DNA of 64,000 bases from contig JBITNC010000001.1 in the NCBI GenBank assembly GCA_050084985.1, positions 6,324,001 through 6,388,000 on the forward strand, read 5' to 3'. A program made the position numbers and the translations under genes. How positions within the stretch are numbered: the first letter of the stretch is position 1; every line of letters begins with the position of its first letter. The notes beneath the pieces are model-generated. The model ran no database searches. It was not told where the DNA came from and worked only from the letters and a program-made list of their open reading frames with translations. Below are positions 1-11,689 of this stretch, one piece after another. This stretch comes from Nageia nagi (lineage: Eukaryota > Pinophyta).

Positions 1-272
1 TGAATATTCTAATTCCAATTGGGTTGACTATTCTAATTCTAATTAGTCTGCTACTAGGGTGTTGCCCCCTATTGGTTCTATGGAAGTTGAAACCAATCTT
101 GATTTGGTGTCATCCATGAACCATATGGATTTATTTGCTATGAATATGGCATATTCCATGTAGGTTGCATGAATCTTGTTTGATTTTGGATTGGAGGATT
201 CATCCTCTATCCAATGTAATTTACCTTAGAGATGATATTTACCACTAACATTTGAGCTACATTCATACATTC

Positions 273-1620
273 ACAATTATTAGTAACATGATTTCCATTA
301 CATAGATTGCAAATTTCAGTCTTGTTCAAAGGGCACTCATGTAATGTGTGCTTCTTTTTGCATCTTGGATAGTATATTGTAATGGTTCTTCTACCTCCTT
401 TACCTTCAAAGTTTTAGTTGCTACTCCTTTTAATCGATTCAACTCTATAAGGATATCTATTTTAAAATGTAAGTTCCTCAATCAATATGTTAATAGCTCT
501 TGATTCATTATGAGCTTTAGATTTCCTTGAAGATGTCATTATTCTTAAGTAGTTCCTTAATAACTCAACTATGTCATCCAAAGATAATGTGGTGACATTA
601 CCTTTTGCCATCAAATTGAGAACATCTAATGATGAATTTGTTATGCCCCCTAGGAAAATGGTTTTTTCCAAATCTAGATCTATTGTTGTTCCACATTTAT
701 TCTAAAAAAAAATAAATCTATCTAGATAATATTCTAAGCTTTCTTCATCTCCTTATTTAATTTGAAAAAGTTCATCTTTTGTATCTTTGACATTGGAATA
801 TTCTTGGTATTTATCTATAAACACTCTCCATTTCTATTGATTTGGTGATGGAATCTAGAGCTAACCCCATGAACCATCTTAATGCATTATCTTTCAAAAT
901 GGATGGACAAATTTTCAATTTTTGACTATCATTCTCATAGTCATATATTCTGCAAAGTAACTTAAATTCAAATAAGAACTAATTAGGATCTTCAATAGAT
1001 AAGTCCTCTAAAATTTGGTAATATTGTAGGTGATATATTCTTCATTGGTACACTAGTTGCATGAGTAATAGTTATAGGAAAAATGAAGGTCTTATTTGGA
1101 GGATTACCACCAGTACCACCACTCCCTAGTACTCTTGATCCACCAGACATATTGAAAAGTGGATTTGGAAATATTAATATTCTTATTTGGGAAGGATTAA
1201 TATGACTGTGACCTTTAGAACTACTCAAGGAACTTGATGAAGATATATTAGAAATTCCTCTTTCTTGTAATGATGGAGAATCAACAGGACTACTTCTTTG
1301 GGAATTATCAGAAGGATTCTCTTCAAGATTATTGTTAGCAACTTCTTCATTTTCAAGAATAGTATCTACTATCTCACTAATGAAAATTTTTAAACATTGT
1401 TCAGATCCTAATATTAAATTTTTAACAACCAAACCACTCAATTCTATTTCTTCATCTTCTGCAGTGTTATGGATCCTTCTTGTTCCAAGGGTTATTTGTG
1501 TAGGGGTTTTGTGATAGTGTTCTAATACCTATTCTAATATATCCATCCCTAGTACTAATAAACCTTCCTCTTTCATCTCTAGGTCACCACATCCATCTTA
1601 ATTAATAAAAATTAAACAAT
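273..1620 (-). pseudogene. gag: Ty3/gypsy (Athila-like) gag remnant
   Basis: Capsid/nucleocapsid polyprotein of a gypsy retrotransposon, read on the minus strand. A Ser-rich N-terminal part (about 1441-992) is followed by a Retrotrans_gag-type domain (about 1000-740) with recognisable stretches such as FLFEF, LLCRIYDY, QKLK and ALRWFMGL. Near 371-273 come two zinc knuckles of spacing C-X2-C-X3-H-X4-C: the second is complete (CNLCNGNHVTNNC), while in the first the leading Cys has become Tyr. Several frameshifts and stops break the gene. The element runs off the window at base 1, so protease and pol, if present, lie outside. The gypsy gag assignment is strong; the Athila-like placement rests mainly on the primer site at 2063-2080. 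Confidence 0.8.
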
Positions 1621-2062
1621 TCCTAAATAGTTTCTATAGAAAATTCTAAGATAAGTTAATACTCTTTATCACTCATGCAAAAGAGGCCTTGAAAATTTAG
1701 AGTTGTAATCAACCAATGATTGGTAAGACTATAAATATTGAGTTGTAATTAAGTGCTATTTTCTCCTTAATATTCAGTTTAAATCAAATTGCAAGATCAA
1801 TGGGATTACTATCAAGTCATGATTTTCTCAAGATTTCTTCTTTTTGCATAGAGGAAATGTGATAGTACATAATTTCTATATGATACTTGCCAAAAACTTC
1901 ACTTAGGCAATTCTGAGAACTGATTCAATCAACACTATGGTTCTTCTTCTAGATAATGAACTTCCAAACCTGCCCAATAACTTAGGGACCAATTAGCTCT
2001 ACCGAGTTGGTACTCCAATTTTGGAGGGTTTATTTTCATTTCATTATAATAGAGAAGAATCT
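1621..2062 (-). other. Untranslated leader of the Athila-like element
   Basis: Lies between the primer site and the first gag-like codons on the minus strand. No coding sequence or RNA gene is visible. Confidence 0.5.
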
Positions 2063-2080
2063 TCCTCGACAACGATGCCA
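2063..2080 (-). other. tRNA primer-binding site, Athila/Tat type
   Basis: On the minus strand this reads TGGCATCGTTGTCGAGGA, which differs at a few positions from TGGCGCCGTTGCCGGGGA, the primer site well known in Athila-type gypsy elements. It sits 4 bases inside the inferred LTR end, the expected spacing. The mismatches are of the C-to-T / G-to-A kind seen throughout the window. Confidence 0.7.
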
Positions 2081-2084
2081 AAAA

Positions 2085-3294
2085 TGATAAGTTATCAATT
2101 TACCACTTAATTATATCAATCTAGGGTAGGTGTCTTCAGCAATATACAATTTAATCTTAGTTTATTTCCTTGTTTCTCTATTACACTTAACACACTATAA
2201 AGCATTTCTTACAAAAACTAAGATAAATTGAATTCATATGGTAATCAAATAATCTTGATAACAAATAGTAAATAGATTTAAACTATTCTAACTAAGAAAC
2301 ACCTGTTAGTTGGAGTGGGCCCTCCTTCTTCCAACAAAGCTTTCAACACAAATTACATATCTAAATTCAACTTGATACTTGTATTATTTCAAAGAATAAT
2401 TATAACATAGTTTCTCTATTTACTAACTAACTAATACTTCTCAAATAGAGAGGTATATATAATGAAATTCACTAAAAACTATATTAGAATTCCTCACAAC
2501 ATTTACATTATGATAAACATAGCATTTTTGATACTCTAATCTTTGTGATATCATTTAAGAATAATAACATTGTGAGTCACTTTACTACAAATATGAAGTT
2601 TTGTTCATAATCTTTATCTTCCTTAGATATCCTAACTAACTATCCATGAATCACTCAATATGCACCTGGTCATGATATGATAATGATTTTGGAGCCTCTT
2701 TAGCTATAATTCTGGAATCAAGTTCTTCTTTAGTAATGTCTATCATCTTGGAGTTTTCACAAATTCAAGACTCTCCTAAAATTCAAGAGATTCCTAGAAT
2801 TTTGGAATTATCATAAGTGATTAGTTTCATATTTATGCCTAAACCATTTTGAGATTAGCTCACAAAATTCTTGAGATGCTATTCTGGAGCTCAGCCAAAT
2901 GGACTAAAACACTATCATTTTCATGATGTTTCTAGAAACCATTTTGAGCATACTTTATTCATAACATAATACTAGTGCTATATAACCATAAAACACATTA
3001 AATCACACAAATATATGAAACATATGAAAACTAAACAATGTTACATTTAAATTCAAAATAAGCATTATTAATATATTCTAAATATGACTAGGGGATAAAA
3101 GTCTTTCCAAATTTAGAAAAAATATAGAGTCTTTGCATCAAAATAGAGACTATTCTGAGTCTCGTCATGGAGTGTTTTATAAAAGTAATTAAATATTACT
3201 TTTGATTTTGATTAACTTTAATGGCTTCTTCAAAAAAATATTCCTCTATGGAATATGGTCTACACCTTTAATTTTTAATGGTTGGTTGCAACCC
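2085..3294 (-). repeat. Putative LTR of the Athila-like element, far end uncertain
   Basis: The inner LTR edge is placed at 2085, next to the primer site; the edge carries a 13-bp near-palindrome (tgataagttatca). I cannot see the outer end: the stretch up to the LINE 3' end near 3295 is AT-rich and without genes, and may be LTR throughout or LTR plus host DNA. The second LTR lies outside the window, so no comparison was possible. Confidence 0.4.
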
Positions 3295-4939
3295 TTTTGT
3301 TTGATGAAAGAACCCTTTTATATTAAATAAAAAATTCTTACAACAAAAAAGTGGGTGGAGTTAACACACCTCATGGGAGATCTAACTAGCCACGAGTCAG
3401 GATACATCAATAAAAACACAGTAACAGATTTAATAGCCTGAGGCCACCAACATCATAAAAGGCCAAGATTTAACAACACAAGGCCATGACCAACATCACA
3501 AAAGGCCCAAAACTAACCAATAATGCATTTAAACATCATTATGAGGAGAATTATGGGAAATGTTTTATCCAATCGAAGTGCGCTCATTTCCATATTGTAT
3601 GCATTGCCAAGTATTGTTAAGAATTGGGATCCAACCTTCATGAGGAGCATTAAATTCAACATTACCCCATCAAAAACTAGCATTTCCTCTTATATCCCCC
3701 ATCCAATAGTGTCATGAGAGGATTAAGTCTAGCCATCATGCCATCCCTTATTTTTATGGGAGGAACAAGCTACATCGACTTGAATTTTTTCCTAAGTGGA
3801 GAAGGCTATGACCAATGACGGCTTAGAGAGCCTGTCAAATCTATAGAAGCACATCAAATATATGATGGGGGATGATGATAGGGGTGAGAATGAGAATGTT
3901 CTTGATAGCTATGATATGTAGGAACCTTTTTGATAGTGCAAGGAGCCTTGACCTAATGAGACAATAAATCTTGAAGGTGATCTACCTCCACTGCAACTTT
4001 ATTAGCTTGAGAAATAATTTATAGAAAAAATCCATTAAAAAATTCTTATTTATCAAGTAGACCATATAATATGGAAGGAGTGTGATTCTTGAAAATATTT
4101 TTGTTATAAAGTTTTCATATATGAAACAAAATACTGGCTCAAAAAATCTACTAAACCTCAAAAATGGGAATGGAAAAAACAATAAAATCCCCTAACAAGG
4201 CCTGGGGCCAAGAAACTCTAGACATAAAAAATGGGGAGAAGAAGGAAAATAACCAATCCTAAGCTTGTTGGGACCTAGGACATTCTCAAAACAAGTGAAG
4301 GTAAGACTCAAAATTTCCATAGAAAGCACTCTTAGGGTCAGTAACACCCATATAATGTAATTGGGAGCCAACAAGAAGCCCTTGATGCATGAGGCTCCAA
4401 TAAAAAAATGTCTGTTTAGGTTTAAGATAAGAAGACCAAACATTACAAAATTAATACCTCCAATGAGACTTAGTATAAATCAAGTACCAATTAACATTTA
4501 ACTTAGACACCATGGGAAAGAAGCGGTAAAGCCACTTATAATCCATATTTGCTTTGTTTCTAAGAAAATAAGTGTCACAATGCCAATGCCAATATGTCCA
4601 ACATGGTCTTTGAGAAAAACCCCCAATATTTTGAAGCATATCATGGGGTGTAGCATTAATAATAGTATCAAAAGTATCCAGATCAACATTGTTGAATTTG
4701 AATTTGTACTTGAAAGACTCCTAGGGAATCCAATCTCTAGTATGCTGATAGAAGAAATATGTGTTGGAGCTAATGCCTTTTTTGAAGAATTGCAAGGCAT
4801 GAACCTATTGAACTTGTGCAAGAGGCATACCTTGAAGTCTAATGAAAGAGGACCACCAAATGTTCATAGAATTAAAGGATAAACCTTTATGAAAACCTCA
4901 ACCTTTCATTGAATCCAAGGAGTAAGTTGTTATCGATCT
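3295..4939 (-). mobile_element. LINE (L1-like), 3' part, separated by Copia-1
   Basis: The 3' third of a non-LTR retrotransposon on the minus strand. It contains the end of the RT region, the zf-RVT domain (see 4190-4870) and a 3' untranslated tail. The tail ends near 3295 in a sequence of the style of plant LINE termini (TTTAATATAAAAGGG followed by TTCTTTCATCAAACAAAA), with only a short impure A tract. The 5' two thirds continue at 8768; the gap is the Copia-1 insertion, with gatct on both sides. Confidence 0.75.
4190..4870 (-). pseudogene. LINE zf-RVT domain remnant
   Basis: C-terminal zinc-binding region that follows the reverse transcriptase in plant LINEs. On the minus strand one sees WSLMHQGLLVGSQLHYMG, then DPKSAFYGNFESYLHLF, a stop, ECPRSQQA, a stop and DWLF. 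This fits the family pattern of a Cys-x-x-Cys-Gly motif, HLF, then a Cys-Pro followed by Trp. The two Cys of the first motif are now Ser/Tyr-like and two Trp codons have become stops (TGG to TGA and TAG). The upstream stretch, including CDTYFLRNKANMDYKWLYRF, belongs to the same domain. Non-functional. Confidence 0.75.
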
Positions 4940-5317
4940 TGTTAGAATTTGTAATGTAATATTTCTCTTTAATGTAAATTTATTTAATGCTCAAAGTATA
5001 TTTATACACCTTAAAGCATTAAAGGAATAAATATGGAGAAATATTTAACCTTACCCTTGGGTAAAAAGGAGGTTAAAGAGTGGGTTTCATCTTATAAATA
5101 GAGAGGTATCCCCTCTCATAATGTAACTTGGCAGCAAGTTATGTTATAGGTTTAGGGTTTGGAGAGATAGGAGAGATTCTGTAAGAGAGCTCCTTGAGAA
5201 TAAGATCTTGGTTAGTGGATGTACTTCCAAGGAGGGAGAAACCACTTTATATCTTATGTTATTTATGATATTAGCTTATGTTATTATACTATTGTGTTGA
5301 TGTTGTGAGTGTCTTTT
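4940..5317 (+). repeat. Copia-1 5' LTR (3' end lost)
   Basis: Starts TGTTAGAATTTGTAATG, the same start as the 3' LTR at 8374, and stays alignable to it until about 5317, where integrase sequence begins. The last few LTR bases and the primer site appear lost in the deletion. Confidence 0.9.
5093..5100 (+). promoter_or_regulatory. TATA box in Copia-1 5' LTR
   Basis: TATAAATA about 150 bases into the LTR, in the usual place for the U3 promoter. The same sequence is at 8537-8544 in the 3' LTR and a related one is in the Copia-2 LTRs. Functional state unknown. Confidence 0.6.
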
Positions 5318-5318
5318 A

Positions 5319-6060
5319 GAGCACAAGGATCAAACCTTTGATAGATTCAAAGATTTCAAAGCCTTGGTTGAAAATCAATCTAGATTCAAAATCAATATGT
5401 TGAGATTTGATAATGGAGGTGAGTATAATAGCAATGAATTTAATAATTATTGTACCAAATATGGGATTAAGAGGCAATTTTTGATTCCTTACACTCCTTA
5501 GCAGAATGGTGTTGCCGAAAGGAAGAATAGGTTTATTTAGGAAATGGTGAGATGTATGTTGCAAGATATTCCTAGATTCTTATGGGGTGAAGCTATAAAT
5601 ACTACAATTTACATCTTAAATAGGTGTCCTACAAAAGTAATTGAAGGTAGAACTCTATATGAGGCATGGATAAGAAAGAAACCTAACATCTCTTACTTTA
5701 GGGTTTTTGACTATGATGCTTATGCCTTTTTTATTTTTGATAAAAGAAAGAAGTTAGATAAGAGATTTGAAAAGTGTATCTTTGTGGGTAATGACAATCA
5801 ACATAGAGGCTATAGGCTCTATCTACCTTCCTATAGAGTGTTCTTTATGGAAAGGGATGTAAAGTTCAATGAACTTCCTAAAGAATCTGCTTCTTGTGAA
5901 AACCTAGATGAGGTTGATGATTCTTCTATTGCACCTAACTAGATGGATGTTAATGTGGATATGTCACCTAAGAAACAAACCTTTTAAACATAAAGGATAA
6001 ATAGAAGTATGACCATTAATAAATTCTTATTTATCAAAATTAATAGTAAGAATGAGCTTT
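5319..6060 (+). pseudogene. pol: Copia-1 integrase (3' part)
   Basis: Integrase core from just after the first catalytic Asp, in the same frame as the downstream RT. Visible are EHKDQTFDRFK, a DNGGEYNS block holding the second catalytic Asp (family form RSDNGGEY, here RFDNGGEY), GIKRQF, PYTP followed by a stop where Gln is expected, and NGVAERKNR with the catalytic Glu. The C-terminal copia signature follows (FLWGEAINTTIYILNR; then the CIFVG block). The LTR runs straight into this sequence, so a start codon, zinc finger and first Asp are missing. Dead. Confidence 0.9.
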
Positions 6061-7594
6061 CATCCTTCAAAGAAGCTTCAAAGCATGAGTGGTAGATGAA
6101 TGTAATGAATGTGGAGTATGAGGATCTAATGAAGAATCAAACTTGGAATTTGGTTCCTTATCCCAATGATCGAAATATGATTAGTAATAAATGGGTTTAC
6201 AAGGTCAAATATAATTCAATTGGTGAGAATGAAAAATATAAAGCAAGGTTAGTAGCCAAGGATTTCAATCAAAAATACGAAGTTGATTATGAGGAAACCT
6301 TTACTCTAGTGGCAAAGATGCCTACTATCAAGGTGATCCTTGCTCTTTCAGTAGCTCAAGGATGGAAAGTTTTTCAACTTGATGTTAAGAGTGCTTTTAT
6401 CAATGGTGAATTAGATGTGAAAATCTACATGAGCCAACTAGAATGGTTTATTATGGAAGGTAAAGAATCATTTATTTTCAAGCTAAAGAAGTCTTTGTAT
6501 GGACTTAAGAAAGCACCTCAGGCTTGGTACAAAAAGATTTCAGGATACTTTAAGGATATTAATTTTTCTAAATGCTTCTTTGACACTGATCTTTATGTGC
6601 TCAACCAAGGATAAGATTTGATCTTGATTCTTCTCTATATGGATGATTTGTTGATTACATGGAATAATATTGTCTTCATACAAGAGTGCATATCCAAACT
6701 CAAGGCAACTTTTGGAATGACAAACCTTGGTCTATTGCACTACTACCTTGGTATGTAGGTATACCAATAAAATGATTGTACTTATCTTAGTCAATCCAAT
6801 TATATCTCAAATATCTTACAAAATTTTGGCATGGAGGAGTGTAAACTTACTGCAATCCCAGTCTCTCTTGGAATCACTTTGTCTCTTAGTTCCAACTCTC
6901 AGTTGGTAGATGCTATGAATCACTGACAACTTATTGGTAGTCTTCTTTATTTGATTATCTGTAAGTCAAATATTACCTTTGCTATGAATTTGATGGCTTA
7001 CTCTATGCAAAAGCCATATGTTGAGTATCTCAATGTAGTTAAGCAATTTTTGAGGTATGTTGTAGGCACTAAGGATCTTGCTCTCAAGTATGACAAGTTG
7101 CCCTCATTTATTATCTCATAATTCTCAGATTCTAACTATGGGGGAGATAGAGATGATAGAAAAATAACCTCTACTTATGTGTTTAACATTGATTTAGATG
7201 CTATCTCTTGGGCTTCTAAGAAGCAATCTACTACTGCTCTCTCCACCATTGATGCTAAATATCGAGTAATGTTAGTTACAACCCAGGAAGCCATTTGGTT
7301 AAGGCATATTCTGAAAGAAATTAGTATGAGCAAGTTCATCCATCTCACATTTTTTCATATAATCAATTAGCTATTGCTTTGGTAAAGAATCATGTTTTCC
7401 ATCAAAGAATAATGCCCATAGAAATCCAAGCTCACTTTATCAAGGAGAAGGTTTTGGATGATCTTCTACACTTGTAGTATTATCTGCCAGTCCTAAACTT
7501 TGCTTATTTATTCACCAAGCTACTTCTTGAAGCCCAATTCTATAAGCTTAAGGATTCTATTAGGTTGGTGAAATTTCCCTCAAAGAGGGAGTAA
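6061..7594 (+). pseudogene. pol: Copia-1 reverse transcriptase and RNase H
   Basis: RVT_2-type RT: NKWVYKVKYN, KARLVAKDFNQ, VFQLDVKSAFINGEL, SLYGLKKAPQAWY and the catalytic YMDD at about 6637-6648, all in one frame with the integrase. RNase H follows with GSLLYL, SYSMQKPY-like, SDSNYGGDRDDRKST-type and STIDAKYRVM blocks, ending in a run that includes FTKLLLEAQFYKL. About seven in-frame stops, mostly TAA/TAG, and one frameshift near 7353 break it. Before decay it would have been one continuous copia pol. Confidence 0.9.
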
Positions 7595-7739
7595 AGGTTC
7601 AATTCTTGTTGAATCCATATCTATTGTAACTCCTTCCTTATTAATAAAGTTATTGAGCACTTTATTTTGTTTATATACTTTAATTATACATTTCTCATTA
7701 GGTGAATATAAGTTTTGTCTTGGTATCTTAGTGATTTAT

Positions 7740-7925
7740 TATAATGCACCACAAATCCAAACATATTATATTAAGGAGAAAGTTCTTGATGAAACAACTA
7801 CAGCTTTGTTCATTTGCCTTTGACTCTCTTGATTTATTCATTAGACTAATTTAAAAACTTTGTTGTACATACTTTGAAATTTTCTTATGGTTAGTGAAGT
7901 TATCCTCAAGGGGGAGTGAGGTTTA
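7740..7925 (+). repeat. Partial duplication of the RNase H 3' end in Copia-1
   Basis: Repeats the region at about 7420-7600: both contain an aggagaa(a)g-tt-t-gatga stretch, a Leu-rich tail, TTATTCA-TAGAC/CAAG and a ggggagtga-type purine end (aaagagggagtaaagg at 7581, caagggggagtgagg at 7904). The element thus has two decayed copies of the RNase H C-terminus and its purine-rich end in tandem. Confidence 0.6.
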
Positions 7926-8363
7926 AATTCCTGTGTTGAATTCATGTTTGTGATGATGGCATCTTTGTGATGAATTATAGTACATCATTTATCAGTTTAT
8001 GAATGGCATTACTTAGTTCATTTATCTTATGATTGATATGAATGTTTATATATGCATCTAACTAATCATGTTTATGAGCTTCATGTAGATTCAGTTTCAT
8101 CTTGAGAATGCAAGTTCCTTACTTCAGGTGGGTAGGCTCATGGAGGCTCACATGTCAACTTAGTGTTAATTGATTACACTTTATGATGAAACCAGTTATG
8201 GTTAATGCTTATATTGTAAACTATTTTCTTAAATGGTAAAGTAGTGAATCTCAAATTGAAATCTTGCTTATTTCTCAATGATGTAAAATTTCTCATCTTC
8301 ACTTGTATCTCTATGGAGGAGAACTCTCTCTTTCTTCCTCTACTCTCTATCCCAATATTACAT
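7926..8363 (+). other. 3' untranslated region of Copia-1
   Basis: Between the RNase H copies and the polypurine tract. No gene is visible. Confidence 0.6.
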
Positions 8364-8364
8364 T

Positions 8365-8373
8365 AAGGGGGAG
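8365..8373 (+). other. Copia-1 polypurine tract
   Basis: AAGGGGGAG directly before the 3' LTR start. The same tract precedes the Copia-2 3' LTR on the other strand (28783-28791). Confidence 0.85.
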
Positions 8374-8767
8374 TGTTAGAATTTGTAATGTAATATTGTG
8401 TAATTTTTCTCTTTAATGTAAATTCACTTAATACTTAAAGTATCTTTAGATACTTTAAAATATTAAGAGAAAAAATATGGAAAAATATCTAACCTTACCC
8501 TTGGATAAAAGGGAGGTTAAAGTGTGGATTTTATCTTATAAATAGAGAGGTATCCCCTCTCATAATGTAACTTGGAAGCAAGCTATGCTATAGGTTTAGG
8601 GTTTGGAGAGATAGGAGAGATTCTATAAGAGAGGTCCTTGAGAATAAGAAGGTATTGGTTAGTGGATGTACTCCTAGGGAGGGAGGAACCACTTTATATC
8701 TTATGTTCTTTGTGATATTGGCTTGTGTTATTATGCTATTGTGTTGATGTTGTGAGTGTCTTCTTGA
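8374..8767 (+). repeat. Copia-1 3' LTR
   Basis: Starts TGTTAGAATTTG. The end is set by the gatct duplication at 8768-8772; the terminal dinucleotide would be GA rather than the usual CA. TATA box TATAAATA at 8537-8544. It differs from the 5' LTR by scattered substitutions and small indels. Confidence 0.85.
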
Positions 8768-8772
8768 GATCT

Positions 8773-10680
8773 TGGTAAACTAAAAATTAATTCAAAAAGG
8801 GTTGATTTCATTAGAGCTTTCCAAATACATTTGATAACAAAGAATCCTTGTATCTTAATAATTACCAAAATAGTAATAATAGAGGGGAGGTCAAGACCTC
8901 ACCTGAGGAAGATCTATTGAAATAAAGTGTCAAACTAGGATCTTCCAAGACTCATTACCTTTGATGGCATGAATAACCCACTTAGCACATAGGAAAATAC
9001 CTTTAAGTTTACAGTCAAGCATTCCATACACCTACTTCTTTAGGGAGGCAACAAATATCCCATGCCACTTTGTGAAAGCCCTTCTTATTAGATGAACTGC
9101 TCTAAAGAAAACCCCTTAACAATTTTTCAAGCATGTTATAGCAGGCCTGAGAGGGGACCCAATAAGAGGAATAGTAATTATGAGTCACAACACGGACCTT
9201 AGAGCAGATTTTAAACTTCCCTACCATAGAGTTTTTTACAAAGTCAATTTTCTAATTTCTTCTCCACTTTCTAAACAACATAGCTCTAGAGTTGAGTTGG
9301 ATGACCTTGAAAAGCAAAAGGAATTCCAAATAATTTGAATACTTCTCCAAGATTGATCCATTTCCACTAAAAGTTCTAAAGCCAATCTAGAGGATAATAA
9401 GCTAATTTTCTATAATAAGATGTCTTTCTCCATTAAATGCTTGAACTAGAAGCCTTACAAAAAGTATCAAGTAAAGAAAGAGCATTGGAAATAGATTTCT
9501 CATCATTCCTAATCATAAGAAATGAATCATTAGTAAAATGATTATTAACCATTTTCCCCTAATTGTGGGGAAGGGAAATACCATGAATGAGGCCTTGAGA
9601 TGTTTGAGCAATAAGCAGATAACCAAGAGCTTCAAAAATAAAGATGTATAATGAAGGACCAATAGGGAAACCTCTCCTATTTGACTTGAAAAGGCAAATG
9701 GCTTCAAATTAGGAGCTATTGAGGTTCAAGATAATAGAAGCATCCTTAAAGAGCATGGATATGGATTAAATAAGCACAAGCCCAAACCCAAGAGCTTTTA
9801 ACATGTCGAGAATGAATTTCCAGTCTATTTTATCATAGGCTTTTTCTATCTATATGAATAAAATATTCAGGATAGATAGACAAGCCCATTTCATTCCCTT
9901 ACAGACAACTAAGACATTATCTAGAATGCAATGCCCCCTTATGGAGCCAATTATTTTAGTCCTGACAAGTAAAGGGAGCAAATGTCAAATTTGAAGGACA
10001 AGGGCCTTGGCTATAATCTTGTAGCTAATATTGAGTAGGTTAATAGGCCTCTAATTAATAATAATCTCAAGGTCATCAGGCTTGGTAATGAACTTGATAT
10101 TTCCCCTATTAATAATCCTCCCAAGAGAACCCATTTTCATTACTTCTAGATAGACTTTGTGAATATCAGGACCAACCATGTCCCATAAGTAATTGCATAA
10201 TTCATAAGGGAAACCATCTAGCCTAGGAGCTTTATCATTAGCCATTTGGCAAAGGGCTTCCTCAAGGTATTTAATAGTAAGAAGCTTATCACATTAAACT
10301 TTATAATTGGGGGATAAAATAGTCATGACCACTAAAAGGCATGCAACAAGGGCTTTCTCTCTATTAGGGGTGAAGGCTTGAGTAACAAAAACATTGGTAT
10401 AATGGCTAAAAAAGGCTTGGTTCATCTTAGGAAGAGAGGTGATATGAATATCATCAAATTGAAGAGCTTTAAACTGAGTGGCTTATCTTGGAGGGAGAAG
10501 CTTATGAAAAAATTCCTTAGTAATATGACCACCAATATGAAGCCTATGTAGACAAGCCTTAAGTTAAGCACCTTTCGTATCATACAACTCAACCAATTTA
10601 TGTTCATGGAGAAATTGGGAAACATAGAATTGAAGCTCAAAATTGAAAGGGCTAGCTTCTAACTTTGTAGAAGCTTTGGT
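8773..10680 (-). pseudogene. LINE reverse transcriptase remnant
   Basis: RVT_1-type RT of a non-LTR element. The minus strand shows MANDKAPRLDGFPYELC (family block K-x-P-G-x-DG-P), RPINLLNISYKIIAKAL, IEKAYDKIDWKFILDML, GFPIGPSLYIFIFEALGYLL (family GCPLSP-LF-EALG) and, at about 9540-9510, FTNDSFLM in place of the catalytic FADD motif, so one of the two Asp is lost. Frame changes about every 200 bases, with many stops. The thumb region reaches the Copia-1 boundary. Confidence 0.85.
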
Positions 10681-10879
10681 AAGCTCATCATGAAGAGCCA
10701 CTATGGATTGCCTTCAAAATTGAGCAACTTTATTACCCAAAGTGTGCAAGAGGATAGTAGTTCGAATAATAGCATTATTCTACCAATCAATCTAGCCAAA
10801 GTCACCTGTAGGATGAGGAACAAGGTTCTATATTCTATGAATGTAGAAAACCATGGTTTAGTGATGGAGGAAAGATGTG

Positions 10880-11645
10880 TTTAAAAAATATTAGGAATTG
10901 AAATGCCATTGCGAAAGGTTTTTTCTAATAATAGTAAACATGATGGGAGCATGATCAAAAGTAGTAGTACTAGGTATGGTTTTAATAATTGGCACAAAGG
11001 CATGCTTCCTATGGATGAAAAAATGGTAATGATTAGAAAGCATAGCCCAATCAATCCATTTGATAATACATGCATGGCCAACTTGAAAATTTGATCACAT
11101 ATACCAAACATTCTCAGGGAAGTTAGTGGAAGAAAAATAGGCATTAGTATTTGACAAATTAAGATTATTTCTCATGAAATACTAAGCTTCATGTTCTCCC
11201 ACAACCCATCCATGGGATGGTATCCCACCTTGTCAGGTTCCTTTTCAATCATATTGAAATCTTCACACATGACCCACATGATAGAAGGAAGTGAAAAAGC
11301 ACACCACTTTGAAAGCTTGCATTGATCATGAGCATTATTGGCAGCATAAACATTGATAATCCCAAATGACATTCTAGCAATTTTGAGAAAAACCTAAATA
11401 GCTTGATTGAGAGGTTGCATGCCCCAAGTAACCAAATGATCCTTCCAATGGGTTGCCAAGGGAATGAAAACACCCCCACTATCAAGGGTATGATTGGTGC
11501 CAAAAAAGAGGTAACCTAGTAGTAGAAAGGGACAAGTAAATTTTAGAATAAAATTAGAAATCTTAATTTCTTGCAAACATATGACATCAAGAACTCCATA
11601 ATAATTGGAACACATAACAATTTCATCTTGGATCAAGTATTTTCA
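10880..11645 (-). pseudogene. LINE apurinic-type endonuclease remnant
   Basis: Endonuclease/exonuclease/phosphatase fold that nicks target DNA in L1 elements. Visible motifs: LDVICLQEIK with the catalytic Glu, DSGGV, FGIINVYAAN (family WxxINVYAPN), WVMCEDFNMIE (family GDFN, Gly now Glu) and a C-terminal H-containing stretch. Two frames carry it. It lies directly between ORF1 and RT, as in plant L1 elements. Confidence 0.8.
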
Positions 11646-11689
11646 GATAGGTTTGTTAGTCCCCTAACATTCCAAGAGAGGAAAATCAT

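Larger units (their letters stand above)
4940..8767 (+). mobile_element. Copia-1: Ty1/copia element, internally deleted
   Basis: Plus-strand copia retrotransposon inserted into the LINE. LTRs are 4940-5317 and 8374-8767, and the 5-bp target duplication gatct occurs at 4935-4939 and 8768-8772. The interior begins abruptly in mid-integrase: the primer site, gag, protease and the integrase zinc finger with the first catalytic Asp are gone. The LTR joins the integrase at about 5317-5319. It is related to Copia-2 in the same window: both carry EHKDQTF and NGGEYNS in integrase and MQKPYVE/IPVSLGIT-type blocks in pol. Confidence 0.9.

Noticed and set aside
5318-7594. Alternative genetic code with TAA/TAG read as Gln
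   Set aside because: Stops often fall at Gln, but also at Trp (TGA/TAG for TGG), frameshifts and lost catalytic residues are common, and normal CAA/CAG codons abound. Deamination of methylated repeats explains it.
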